This document shows, in pieces, positions 33,365-44,434 of a DNA stretch of 64,000 nt. This DNA comes from Boswellia sacra. Taxonomy: Eukaryota > Streptophyta > Magnoliopsida > Sapindales > Burseraceae. Each line of letters begins with the position of its first letter. The first letter of the stretch is position 1. Below the pieces are notes generated by a model, which was not told the origin of the DNA, ran no database searches, and saw only the letters and a program-made list of their open reading frames with translations. The stretch lies in assembly GCA_013180625.2 (NCBI GenBank), contig SNVD02013612.1:18601-82600 (forward strand), written 5' to 3'. The translations under genes were made by a program, and so were the position numbers.

Positions 33365-35407
33365 TGATAGGTGCCTATTTATGTATTATTTTCATATCAA
33401 TTCATCTATATTTCTTTGCTATAATCCTTGGTATTTTTATGTTTTTGTGTGGTTTTGATGTTTGTAGGAGTTTTAGAGAAACTTGCACCAAAGTGAAGTA
33501 AAACCCTTCATTTTCACCTCTGCTAGTCAATAGGGATGGAACCGGGGCGGGGCGGGTACGGGGCAGGGGATATCCATCCCCGCCCCGGTGAGTTAGTTTT
33601 TGCCCCGCCCCGCCCCATTGCCCCTGACCGGGGCGGGGCCAAAAAAATTTCACTGACCCCATACCCGCCCCGCCCCGCCTATTTACAATTTTTTTCATTT
33701 TTTTCTTATAAACTTCCATTAAATTTAAATATACTTATGTTTATGCCTAATAAACAACAATCCAACAAATAAACAATACCAACACATCAATAAAATCACC
33801 TAATTAACTCAATAAGTGCATAACACTCACAAAATAAAAATAAAAAAATAAAAAATAAATAACTCAATGGTTTTATTTATAAAGTTTGTCAAATTATCTG
33901 GAAACCCACATATATTAAAAGTTAACAAAATATCCCCTTTTAATTTTCCGAAGTCCCTATATTTAAATTTTTTACATTTTCACCCTTTTATTGTACGGGG
34001 CGGGGCGGGTCCAACGGGTCTGGATGACAGACCCGACTCCGGACCCGCCCCGGACGGGTCTTGAACTTTACAGCCCCATACCCGCCCCAATAACACTCCG
34101 GGGCGGGTCCTGCCCCGCCCCATTTGGCCGGGTCCGACCGGGGCTCCGGACCCAACGGGCCAAATGCCCAAGCCTACTAGTCAACCATCTTCTTGGATTT
34201 AATTGTATTGATATACAATGAACCGGATAACATGTTATATATCGTTGGAAAGCTCTCGAAGTCTATTTTCTAGAGAAATTTATGGTTCATAAATTCATTC
34301 AGTGTACCGAAAGTTATAATCAAAACAGTGTGAGAAGTGTAGAAATGTAATTCCACAAATCACTGTAGCATGTATAATACGGGACACTGTAGCAGATTAC
34401 TGTAGCAGAGTATATAAACACATTTTAGGATTTTATTTGAATAACTTGAAGAGGGGGAAACGACATGGAGGCTACAGCTCTGGAATTCTCTCATCGTTTG
34501 GAGTTCTTGAAGGAGAAAGAAAGCTTGGAAAGAGGAATAACTACAAATCTAAGGAGATTTGCAAAGGATTTTCTAAGTTTCTTCCTTTCCCTTTCATTTT
34601 CTGGAATGTTTTTGTATTGTATTGTATTGACTACGTTTTTGAGCATGTGTAACTGAATCTGAATTGGTTGAGGGTGATTTCAAAGCCCTTGATATGGTTC
34701 TTGTGAGTTGATTGTGCAAGAAGTTGTTATCCAATTCTCTAATTGAAGTTGCTTGTATTTTCCCATATCTAATACTTATGATTGCTTGCTGATTGTATTT
34801 GGAATGGCCAACTGAATATAATCTGGTTGTTGTCTATGGCTAGAGTAGAAATCTTGATCCGTAATTGTCTTGAATTTCTAATCCTTAGTAGCAAAATTGT
34901 GATCAGAGATTGCAATTGGGGAATACAACCTAAGTTAAATAATCCGAGCTTGTGTGTTTATTGCTTAGATCAACCTATCTTTCTTATCATAATGCATCCA
35001 TTGAATTAAACTCAGAGAGCTTGTTATAGGTTGTTTAATGGATAGAGATTAAATAAAGAGCCTGTTTTATTTAACAACAAAGTAAGGAAAGATTGGGATA
35101 ACAGAGCTTGTTGTTATCTACGGTTGATAATTTCAATGGTATAATTGGTTGTTATCTTGTGGCAGAGAATGATCCCTTAACCAGATTTCCATCAGCGATT
35201 AATTCTCACTTAAATTAAGTTTGCATTATGTTATTCTTTATTTGCATTAATATTTCATCTAGTTAATCAATCAACAAAACCCCCCGTTTATTCTGTTTTT
35301 GCCGTAAAATAACAAATTCAATTAGAATCAATCCTCGTGGGAACGATATCTTACTCATCACTTTATTACTTGTGCGACTAGTAAACTTGCTAGTTTCGAA
35401 CGCATCA
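33365..35407 (+). repeat. 3' LTR of the gypsy element, interrupted by a hAT insertion
   Basis: TGATAGGTGCC to GCATCA. The extra length relative to the 5' LTR is the 646-bp insertion at 33531-34176 plus its 8-bp duplication. TATA box TATATAAA at 34411-34418. Confidence 0.9.
33531..34176. mobile_element. Non-autonomous hAT element in the 3' LTR
   Basis: It begins TAGGGATGG and ends CCAAGCCTA, with 8-bp duplications CTAGTCAA at 33523-33530 and 34177-34184. The empty site is visible at the same place in the 5' LTR. Both ends are filled with GGGGCGGG/CCCGCCCC repeats and the middle is AT-rich. There is no transposase. Confidence 0.85.
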
Positions 35408-35412
35408 ATATC

Positions 35413-36775
35413 ATAACCACGATGTCTGACACTGAATTACATAAACACTTAACTCGCAAGTTCTCTCAAGTGTTACTAACTCAGACAGACCTAATAAAAA
35501 ATTCATTCACGATTTCAACCTCTCATACATGAACAAAATACTTATAACATCAAATCAATGAAGTATTCTAATTTGTGTTGAAGCTCTCCTTTCAATTCCT
35601 GGAATGCCGTGACATAGACTCACTCAACCAACTTACTATATGTTATATAATCATAACAATATATATAGTGGGAAGCCTGATCGAAATCTTCTTAGATTCC
35701 TGTAAATATCCTAATCAAACTCTCATTAGGATAAAAACAAATATAATAGAAAGAGATATAATTAACTCCTAAAGGAATTAGGATATAAATAGATATTCTC
35801 TTATTTTAACTAGGATACATTAAATAATGTCATAATCTAAGAAGCTATGTATTATAAATCAAATACTTCTTAAAATATACTTCTAGAAACAGTAAAATAA
35901 TAAACAATATAATATTCTTGTTTTATCACAAGTTGGTCAAAAAAATCTTCATGTGCGTGGCACATGCAAGTGTCACACGTTGACACCAACAATCCTAATA
36001 TATTATAGGCACATATATAACAAAAGGGATATTTCAAAATACCTTTTTAATCCTAATAAATTAGTAGGATATGGAAATTTTTCTATATTTAAACTAATTA
36101 TTTTATTATTGTAATTGTTATGGATTTTGAAATGTCATAACTAATAATGGGGCTTTCAAATGATTTTTATTATTAAATTGTACTTTGAAAGAAACCGAAT
36201 CTCCAATTACTTATTTTCTATATTTAAACTAATAATTTTCTTATCATAATTGTTATGCTTATTGATGAGGATAAATGGAGTTAGAATCAGGCATAAACTG
36301 TAAATTTCATTTGTTTTGTTTTTTATAATATAAATGAATAGTTAAATAAATCGATATGTTTTCAAGCATATGGATATAAAAGTTTTTCTATGAATGTGAT
36401 AATAATCCGAAGAACACTTGATATTATTTAAATTAATTTATAAACTAAACAACATTAATTTCTAATTAATTAGCCTTGATCAAATATAAATGTCCTAGCA
36501 AATGCTTTGTTGTATCAAACTGTCCCATTTACGTACATATGTTATTTGTACCAAGCAGCAACAGGCCTCTTAGTGGGCAAAACATCCTATTTGCATGAGT
36601 TAGTTCAAGTCAGCCCCTACTAATTTTCTCGTAAACCTCCATTTCAAATTTTAAAAATAGTATAAATATAATAAAAAATAAATGAAAGACTAAGGGGTTA
36701 ATTGAGCTGTAACACCGTTACTACATCTAGAAATTTATGGCAAACTCCAATTTTTTTTCTTTTTATAATAATTTT
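35413..36775. other. AT-rich intergenic stretch
   Basis: No gene; reading frames are under 70 codons and featureless. The first part appears to continue the repeat broken at 25,390. Confidence 0.35.
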
Positions 36776-36780
36776 ATTAG

Positions 36781-37003
36781 TGCCAGAATCTCAGATAATC
36801 AATCAACATTAAACTTAACATTTATTCCCACTGATTTTTTCCTTTCTTTATAATTGATGACTCAGTTTTTTATTCTTTCATTTTTTTATTATTATTGTTA
36901 CTTCATTTTCCTTTATTGTTTTCATCTTGCTTGTATATATGTATTCCATGTACACAATATTGAACATAGAGTAGTGAAATTTATTCATTCACCATTTTTC
37001 ACA
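36781..37003 (+). repeat. 5' LTR of the copia element
   Basis: 223 bp; the same order of words as 41287-41504, including GCTTGTATATATGTATTCC and TAGTGAAATTTATTCATTCA. Confidence 0.88.
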
Positions 37004-37060
37004 AGGTATCAAAGCCAAGTTCACTGGTTTCTTATTTTTTTGTTCATCCTTCATTCAAAC

Positions 37061-40000
37061 ATGTCCACCAGTTCAGAAATAAAAAAGATTGATTTATTGA
37101 TGTCTTGTCACCATACTTTCTTCATCCATCGGATCATCCGGGGGCTATTCTTCTTTCTAATGTTTTGACATCTGAAGGTAATTTTTCAAGATGGAAACAA
37201 TCCATGAAGGTGGCGTTGAATGCTAAAAAACAAACTTCGCTTCATCGACGGTAGCATTGAGAAACCTTCATAAACTTCTCCATAATTAAAAGTTTGGGAG
37301 CGATGCAATGATATGGTTCTGTCATGGATGCTCAGTGCAATCGAGAAGAATCTTGATAGCAATCTAATATATTGTGATACTCCACGATCTTTGTGGTTGG
37401 AATTGGAGGAGCGATTGTCTCAAAGTAACAATCTGCGTATTTATGAACTCAAGAGGGCCATATGCAACCATCAGCAAGAGCAAAAATCATTGGTGGTATA
37501 TTTTAGTACATTAAAATCATATTGGGATGAGTTACCTGTACTAACCGTTATTTCTTCTTGCACATATGAAACTTCGAATGAATCGCAGGGATTCAGGAAA
37601 TTATATTGAAAAAGTTTTTCAATTTTTAATGGGTCTAAATGACTCATATTCTCAATTACGAAGTCAAATCTTGGCTATGGACCCTTTTCCAAATGTTAGA
37701 AAGGCATATTTAATCATTCACCAAGAAGAACGTCAACGTCTTCTCCAAACTCCATGTTTCCGATCAACTATCCATTGAGTCCGTAGCTTTAGCAGTCAAT
37801 AAAGCCTTATCCGGCAAATCGGTCAAATCAACATAACTTTGGACAAGGAGCACAAGAAACACAAGGAATGGGTAGACCTTATTGTGATCATTGTGAAAAC
37901 ATGGTCATATAAGGCCAAATGCTATAAAATTGTTGGATACCCCTAAAGAGGAAACCTTCAAATCATCAACATGCAGCAGCCCTTGTTAACATCAAGTCAC
38001 CACAACAAGGTGAACTTTCTTCCCATGCTATTCAGAAGAGGCTATCATCATCATCTAGATCTTATATTCATATTTCTGGTCTTATTACTGAACAATTTAA
38101 ATAATTATTGTCTATACTTTCAGCAACAAAGCAATCACTTACTGCAAATTTAGCTAGTAAAAAACTTCCTTCTTACAACTCTATTTCAAATACAAATGAT
38201 AATTCTTGAATCATTGATAACGGAGCATCTGATCATATGACACCAAACATATTCTTTTTTAAAAATTATGTTTTCACATCTCATGCAAAACCTGCTAGAC
38301 TTCCAAATGACTTTACGGTTTCTACCATCAAAAGTGGAATTATTGAGTTGTCTCCATTTTTAAATTTAAATGATGCTCTAATAGTTCCAAATTTTAATTT
38401 CAATCTCTTATCTGTAAGTAAACGACCAAATGATATGAATTGTGCTGCAATTTTTTTCCAACATTCTGTGTTTTTCAGGACCTTTCGTCGAAGAAGCTGA
38501 TTGAAGTGGGTAGGGTTCGAGATGGACTATATCATTATGAGCACATCAACAACCCTTCTCACTTCCTTTCAACAATGAACATTACTAAGGAATCGAGTTC
38601 TAATCTATGGCATCTTCGGCTTGGTCATCTTTCCAAAGAACAAATGCGATGTTTGTCTTTTTTATCTGATGTTTCATCTTTCAACTCAAGTTGTGAAGTA
38701 TGTCAGCTTGCTAAAAATACTTGAAATCCTTTTCAATTAAATAAATTTCGTTTAGAAAGGCCTCTTGAGTTAATTTTTTGTGATATTTGGAGTCCATATC
38801 GCCAACTATATACAGATGCTCATATTGTTTTCTTAGTATAGTTGATGAATATACTCATTGTGCTTGGGTTTATCTCATGTGTCATAACTATGAAACTAAT
38901 CAATTATTACAAAATTTTTACTTCATGATTAAGACTCAACTTCAAATACCTATTAAAAATATTCTTACTGATTAAGGGAGTGAATTTTTGCTTTCTAATC
39001 AAACAAAATCTTTTTTTCGAAAGCATGGAATCTTGCGTCAATGCACTTTTGTTGAAACCCCTCAACAAAATGGGGGAGTTGAACGAAGGCATCGACATCT
39101 TTTAGAAGTTGCTCATGCATTACGACTCCAAGCTAAATTACCATTGTATTTTTGGGGTCATTGTATTTTAACCACAACCTATTTGATAAATTGCATTACT
39201 ACTCCTAATCAAAATGGGAAAATTCTTTACGAAATGCTTTTTAAAACCAAGCCACTGTATAAACATCTTCGTCTTTTTGGATGCCTTTCTTATGCACACA
39301 CCAAAAGTGTTAATCACCATAAGTTCAATCCACATGCCACCAAATGCATATTCTTGGTTATCCTTTCGGTTATCATAGATACAAAGGAAAAAAGACTTTT
39401 ATTTCTTGTTAAGTCACTTTTTTTTTTTAAAATAAATTTCCGTTTGATAAATTACCTCATGATATTTTTGATAAACATATCTTACCTCTTCCTATTGTGA
39501 CTTCTCAAAATGAATTTACTTAGCCCCTTAATACTTCCATCCATGTTGAACCATCTATACCTGTTCAAACACCACCTATTCAATGGTCATAGTGACAATC
39601 GTTCCGTGCTTACTATCTTCAAGATTATATTTGCTCTAATGCTCATCAAAGTCCATTTGGAAACTCTTCCTCACTTCATCAGCCCTCGGTAAGCTCTTAA
39701 TATCCATTATCTAATTATCTCTTCCCTGATAAATTTTCTTGTCATCATGTAGCTTTTCTTTCAGCCATCTCTGATGATGTTGAGCCTAAGACGTATTCAG
39801 AATCCGTCAAGCATGCTAATTGGCATGATGCTATGGCTAGTGAGATTAAAGCATTAGAACAAAATAAAATTAGACTATTCAAGATTTACCTCCTAGTAAG
39901 CCCTATTGGATGCAAATGGGTATTCAAAATAAAAAGAAATGCAGATGGCTTTATTGAGAGTTATAAAGCCCAACTTGTTGCCAAAGGATATACATAAACG

Positions 40001-41275
40001 GAAGGATTAAACTATAGTGAGACATTTGCACCCGTTGCAAAGCTTGTGACTATTAGATGTATATTGGCAATAGTTACCGTCCATGGCTGGTTCTTATTCC
40101 AATTAGATGTTCATAATGCTTTTCTTCATGGAGATTTGCATGAGGAGATTTATATGAGCTTATTGGATTTCATAAACAGGGGGAGACTTCTCAGGTTGGC
40201 CTTTTGAACAAGTCATTATAAGGCCTCAAACAAGCTCCTTGAAATTGGTTTGAAAAATTTGCATCTGCTCTAAAGAAAATTAGGTACATTCAATCACATG
40301 TTGATTCTTGTTTATTTACTAACACTCATCATTCTCATTTTACAATGTTAATTGTTTACGTTGATGATATTATAGTTGTAGGTAAACATTATGACTCCAT
40401 AGTTGCTTTGAAGAATTTTTTGCAGACTTAATTTCATAATAAAGACTTGGGTATGCTCAAATATTTTTTAGGTATTGAAGTGGCAAGTTCACAACAAGGA
40501 ACTTTCTTAAATCAAATGACGCTTTAGACATACTTCAAGATAGTGGGCAATCAGGTGCAATGGAGCAAAACTTGCGACTCTCAAGTGATCAAGGAGAACT
40601 TTGTTCAAATCCAGCTCAATATCAACGTCTTGTAGTCCGACTCATTTACTTGACCATTACCAGGCCATATATTATCTACTCAGTAAACATTTTAAGCCAA
40701 TTCATGTAATCACCAAGACAACCACACTATGATGCTACCATACGTGTTTTGCAATATATTAAATCTTCTCCAAGTGCAAGCATTCTTTTATTCTCTACTA
40801 ACTCTTTAGAACTCTTTGCTTTCTCTGACTCAGATTGGGCAGGCTGCCTATAACTGGTCGATCAACTACGGGCTACTTTATCACGCTTGGCAATAGTCCT
40901 ATTTCCTGGAAGACCAAAAAGTAATCAGTTGTGTGACGTTCATCAGTTGAAGCTGAGTATTGTGCTATGGCGATAGCAACATGCAAACTCATTTAACTTA
41001 AAACATTACTTCGTGATCTTGGTATAGACCATCACATGCCTATGACTTTACATTGTGACAATCAAGCTGCCCTTCATATTGCAACAAATCCAATTTTCCA
41101 TAAACGCACGAAGCATATTGAAGTAGACTTTCATCTTATCCGTGAGAAGTTAACTACATGCATTATTTCATTGACTCGTGTCCCTTCTCGGCAACAATTA
41201 ACTCATATTTTTACCAAGACCCTTGGATGTTCTCCGCCAGTTGGGCGTTACGAATCTTCACTTCCCAACTTGTGG
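37061..41275 (+). pseudogene. Copia gag-pol polyprotein, multiply broken
   Basis: Gag starts at ATG 37061; its UBN2-like part is at 37,313-37,780. A damaged CCHC knuckle lies at about 37,870-37,920 with a stop inside. The protease is at about 38,210-38,430 with DNGAS in place of DSGAS and a stop just before it. The pre-integrase HLRLGHLS region is at 38,611-38,640. The integrase core is at 38,780-39,330, including TPQQNGGVERRHRHLLE. Reverse transcriptase runs from about 39,790 to 40,560 with [11 protein letters not shown] and YVDDI. RNase H is at about 40,830-41,230, ending in KTKHIEVDFHLIREKL-like sequence. Frameshifts and stops occur throughout; no functional product is expected. Confidence 0.88.
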
Positions 41276-41286
41276 GGAAGTAGTGA

Positions 41287-41504
41287 TGCCAAAATCTCAC
41301 ATAATCAATCACCACTAAACTTAACATTTATTCCTTCTGATTTTTTCCTTTCTTTATAATTGATGACTTAGTTTTTGATTCTTTCATTTTTTTTGTTGTT
41401 ACCGTTGCTTCATTTTCCTTTACTATTTTTAGCTTGCTTGTATATATGTATTCCCTGTACACAATACTGAAGTAGTGAAATTTATTCATTCACCAGTTTT
41501 CACA
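41287..41504 (+). repeat. 3' LTR of the copia element
   Basis: 218 bp, preceded by a purine-rich GTGGGGAAGTAGTGA. Confidence 0.88.
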
Positions 41505-41799
41505 ATTCGACTTTATTTGTTTGGGTAAAAAAAAAATCATAGTTTGCTTCTATCATCTTAAGAGTAGTGTAAAGCATGATTTTTACTCTTGTTCATCAAC
41601 ATTCTTAAAGCTCTACAAATGCAGTTGTAGCACACATCAATAGGGACTTGAGAAAGAATGAAGAAAATTTTAATATAATTCTCATTATGACAATTGTATT
41701 ACTGATATTGGTCTATCTCATTTGCACAACTCCTTTCAAGAATACTCGAGCAAAACACCTCTCTACTACCATATGAACAAAAAAATTAAAAGAATGCAA

Positions 41800-42340
41800 A
41801 GCAAAAAATTTGTGTATTATTGAGAAATAATAACCGAAATATATACAATTCCATAGACAAGTTAAACCAGGAAATCTAAAACTATTCTAGGAAAAGAATA
41901 AATACATATATACATAATACACTAAAGGAAAGAAATATCATAGACATAATAATAAATCATAATAGCACTAACTAAATAAATAAAATATTTCATATTCCAA
42001 AAATAGTCTAACCGAGAATATCTCAACAGTCCCCCTCAAGCTGGTTCAAAGATATCAGTTATTCCCAGCTTGCCTATGATAAACTCAAATTGTTGTCCAT
42101 GTAGCCCTTCTGTCAAAATATCAGCAAGCTGTTGTTTAGTTGAGATGACGTGCAGAATACACCTCTTTCCAACTTCTCTTTGATGGAATGACGATTCACC
42201 TCTATATGTTTACTTCTATCATACTGCACTGGATTATTGGCAATACCGATAGCTGCTTTACCGTTACTAAACAACTTCATAGGACTCTCACAATCAACCC
42301 TGAGTTCATCTAGAAATCGTTTGAACCACATCAACTCATG
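41800..42340 (-). pseudogene. 3' fragment of a second copia element, minus strand
   Basis: On the minus strand 42334-42113 encodes the RNase H C-terminus (residues around NGKAAIGIANNPVQ and RSKHIEV, with the usual CDN changed to SNG). This is followed by a polypurine tract (CCCCCTC on the + strand near 42,031) and LTR-like sequence down to about 41,800. The rest of the element is missing. Confidence 0.75.
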
Positions 42341-42856
42341 AAACAGAAACAGAAAGGAAGTAGTATGAAATCGTTCTATACATTTATTTGTTCAACTATA
42401 CATATGAAACAGAAAGGAAGTAATATATCATGAACATCTTTTAATTGATTGTGAAGAAACGAAGATAAATTAAATAATGAGCAAGTGATTGTTCTGCAAA
42501 AGAGACCCATCAATAAGATACATTTAAGTTTGCATCAATCATTCCCAAGATAGATTTTATTTTTTCTATGATACTCAAAAGTAAATGATAGATTGTTGAG
42601 ATCATTCATTCAATAATGATTAGTACCTAAATTTGATGCAAATAGTTATCATGTACATTTTGTGCGTCTACTATTTACTTTCATCCTACTTCTGGAGAAT
42701 TAGAAAAGAAGTTTTCTTAGCATAAAAAGAGACTGGTAAATGATTACGCATTAATTCTTGTTTTCAAAACAAAACCATCTTGTATTATTTAAGTTATATT
42801 TCACAGTTAATTTTAGAGTCAGAAATTGTTTCACTAGGTAGCGTTATGGTTAGTTG

Positions 42857-44426
42857 CAATGGCGTAACTAGAGGGTGGTTGGGCTAAGCTACAGCCCGAC
42901 CAAGTTTTTTAAGAATAATAAATTTAGAGGTAAAAAGTTGATAATTATAATATTTAGTATAATACGTAAATAAAGTGTAACATAGACAATCTAGTCAAAT
43001 CTAAAAATGGTAAAAAAAAAATGTATGTAACAAATAAAAGGTAATATCACTAACTACCATTCAGGTTTGTCTTAATATCATTCAAAAAACCCACTTTGAC
43101 TATTGTATCACTGCACTCCTGAAACTATCACTTTTTTTATCAAAAAAAACCCCAACTAACATATCATGTCTGTCATCAGACTAACAGTGAAGGATAAAAT
43201 AATACATAGACAGAAATCAAAGGGTCCAAGCACAAGCACATACGAGTATGGCCATCGCCCCACCACACAACCAACATTTCCCAAACATAAACTGACTTTT
43301 TAAAGTCAAAATGCAAGCATACACAATAATAAAGCTGAAAAATAACATTGTTCCTTCCAATGTCAGTTGCTACATGCTTGCGTTTCCTCTGCCAAGAAAA
43401 TCAATTCTCTCTGCTTAGCCAGCAAGCAAAACACAAAGAAAATTAACAATTAAAAAAATACGAAAACGGGCAAAAGGAAAGAGTACCTTGGTTGAAGCCT
43501 CCAAACTCACAAGATCATTTGGAAAATCCAGAAATTTTGACAACTTTTCAACAATCAGCTATAACTCGGAAAGCCAAAAAAAATTCTAGGGCCATATCCC
43601 CTAGCCGTAAGGCCCGGACGCTGAGCTACCGGGATCTGGTTGGCCACCACTATAACCAGACATGGGTGAAGCCCTCCCACCAACACATGAGCCACAATCA
43701 CCACAATAGACAAAAAAAAAAAAAAAAAAAAACGAAAGAAGAAGATGTAGACTAACCATAACCACCAAAATAGGAAGAATGGATTGAATGTTTGGGAAAA
43801 TCACTGTTACAGTGTTTCTTCTGGAGACAGAGAGGAAGCAAAGGAGGGAGTAGAAAGTGAAGAAGATAACTGGGGAGGCAGAGGAAGAAGAGGAGGGGTG
43901 TGGAGGTAGCGGAAGGGATAGCCACGGCGGTGGAGCGTAAATTTGAAGATCTATTTTGATTTAGGGTGTAGGAGTAATGTTGTTTTTTTAAATTTTGTTG
44001 ATTCATAACTGAAGGATTCCGCCGGCTGGGGTTTTTTTATTAAAAAAAAAGCGATAGTTTCAGGAGTGCAGTTACAATCGCTAGCCAGAGTAGGGTTTGG
44101 AGTGATACGACATCAAAGCAAACCTAAACGGTATTTTGTGATCTTGCTCCAATAAATAAATAATCAAATTTATAGTACAAGTTTAAAAGAAAAATTCTTT
44201 AGCTTTCTTTTTTTATATTATTTTATTAGAAAATATAATTACATAAATCCCATCCTACTTAAAAAAAATTTAGGATAGATCTTTTCTTTCATGTTTCTCT
44301 GTATTTTAGTTCTTAAATAACAAAAAAGTATTCTATACAACTGTTCATATTATCAAATTGATCAAAAATTAAATATGAGTTGAAAATTTTAGTCCACCCG
44401 AAAATAAATTTTTAATTACGCCCCTG
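42857..44426. mobile_element. hAT-type element (1.57 kb)
   Basis: Left end CAATGGCGTAACTA; right end in reverse complement CAGGGGCGTAATTA, both CARNGGCG-like. The 8-bp flanks are GTTAGTTG (42849-42856) and CTTAGTTG (44427-44434), one mismatch. No transposase; most of its length is explained by the nested element at 43,041-44,147. Confidence 0.65.
43041..44147. mobile_element. Long-TIR (MULE-like) element nested in the hAT element
   Basis: About 130 bp at the left (ATCACTAACTACCATTCAGG ... CTGCACTCCTGAAACTATC ... AAAAAACCCC) is inverse-complementary to the right end (44,015-44,147). Such long terminal inverted repeats are typical of Mutator-like elements. The duplication is not resolved. The interior has GC-rich, purine-biased parts and no recognisable gene. 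Confidence 0.6.
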
Positions 44427-44434
44427 CTTAGTTG

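Larger units (their letters stand above)
25391..35407 (+). mobile_element. Complete 10.0-kb Ty3/gypsy (Athila-type) LTR retrotransposon with two cargo genes
   Basis: Two LTRs beginning TGATAGGTG and ending GCATCA are flanked by identical ATATC duplications (25386-25390, 35408-35412). The primer site (26799-26816) is an exact 18-base match to a tRNA-Asp 3' end, as in Athila relatives. Order: LTR, degenerate gag and protease, the first residues of reverse transcriptase, then the conserved GCGCTTATTGGGAGGCAACC block, two non-retroviral reading frames, a long non-coding tail, a polypurine tract, LTR. Most of reverse transcriptase, RNase H and integrase is absent, so the element must be mobilised in trans. 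In the first ~165 LTR bases I count 8 differences between the copies, so the insertion is not recent. I place it near Athila from primer site, LTR size and the tail motifs. Confidence 0.9.
36781..41504 (+). mobile_element. Full-length but decayed Ty1/copia retrotransposon
   Basis: LTRs 36781-37003 and 41287-41504 (TGCCA...TTCACA) share long identical words and flank a gag-protease-integrase-RT-RNase H order. Flanking 5-mers are ATTAG (36776-36780) and ATTCG (41505-41509), one mismatch. The primer site just after the left LTR (GGTATCAAAGCCA, about 37005-37017) is one base off the initiator tRNA-Met type. Confidence 0.88.

Noticed and set aside
33402..33719. Gly/Arg/Pro-rich frames in the 3' LTR insertion
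   Set aside because: They are the GGGGCGGG repeats of the hAT element read in different frames.
43601..44006. Pro/Leu/Ser-rich minus-strand frames
   Set aside because: They lie in purine-biased sequence inside the nested long-TIR element; low complexity, no homology recognised.
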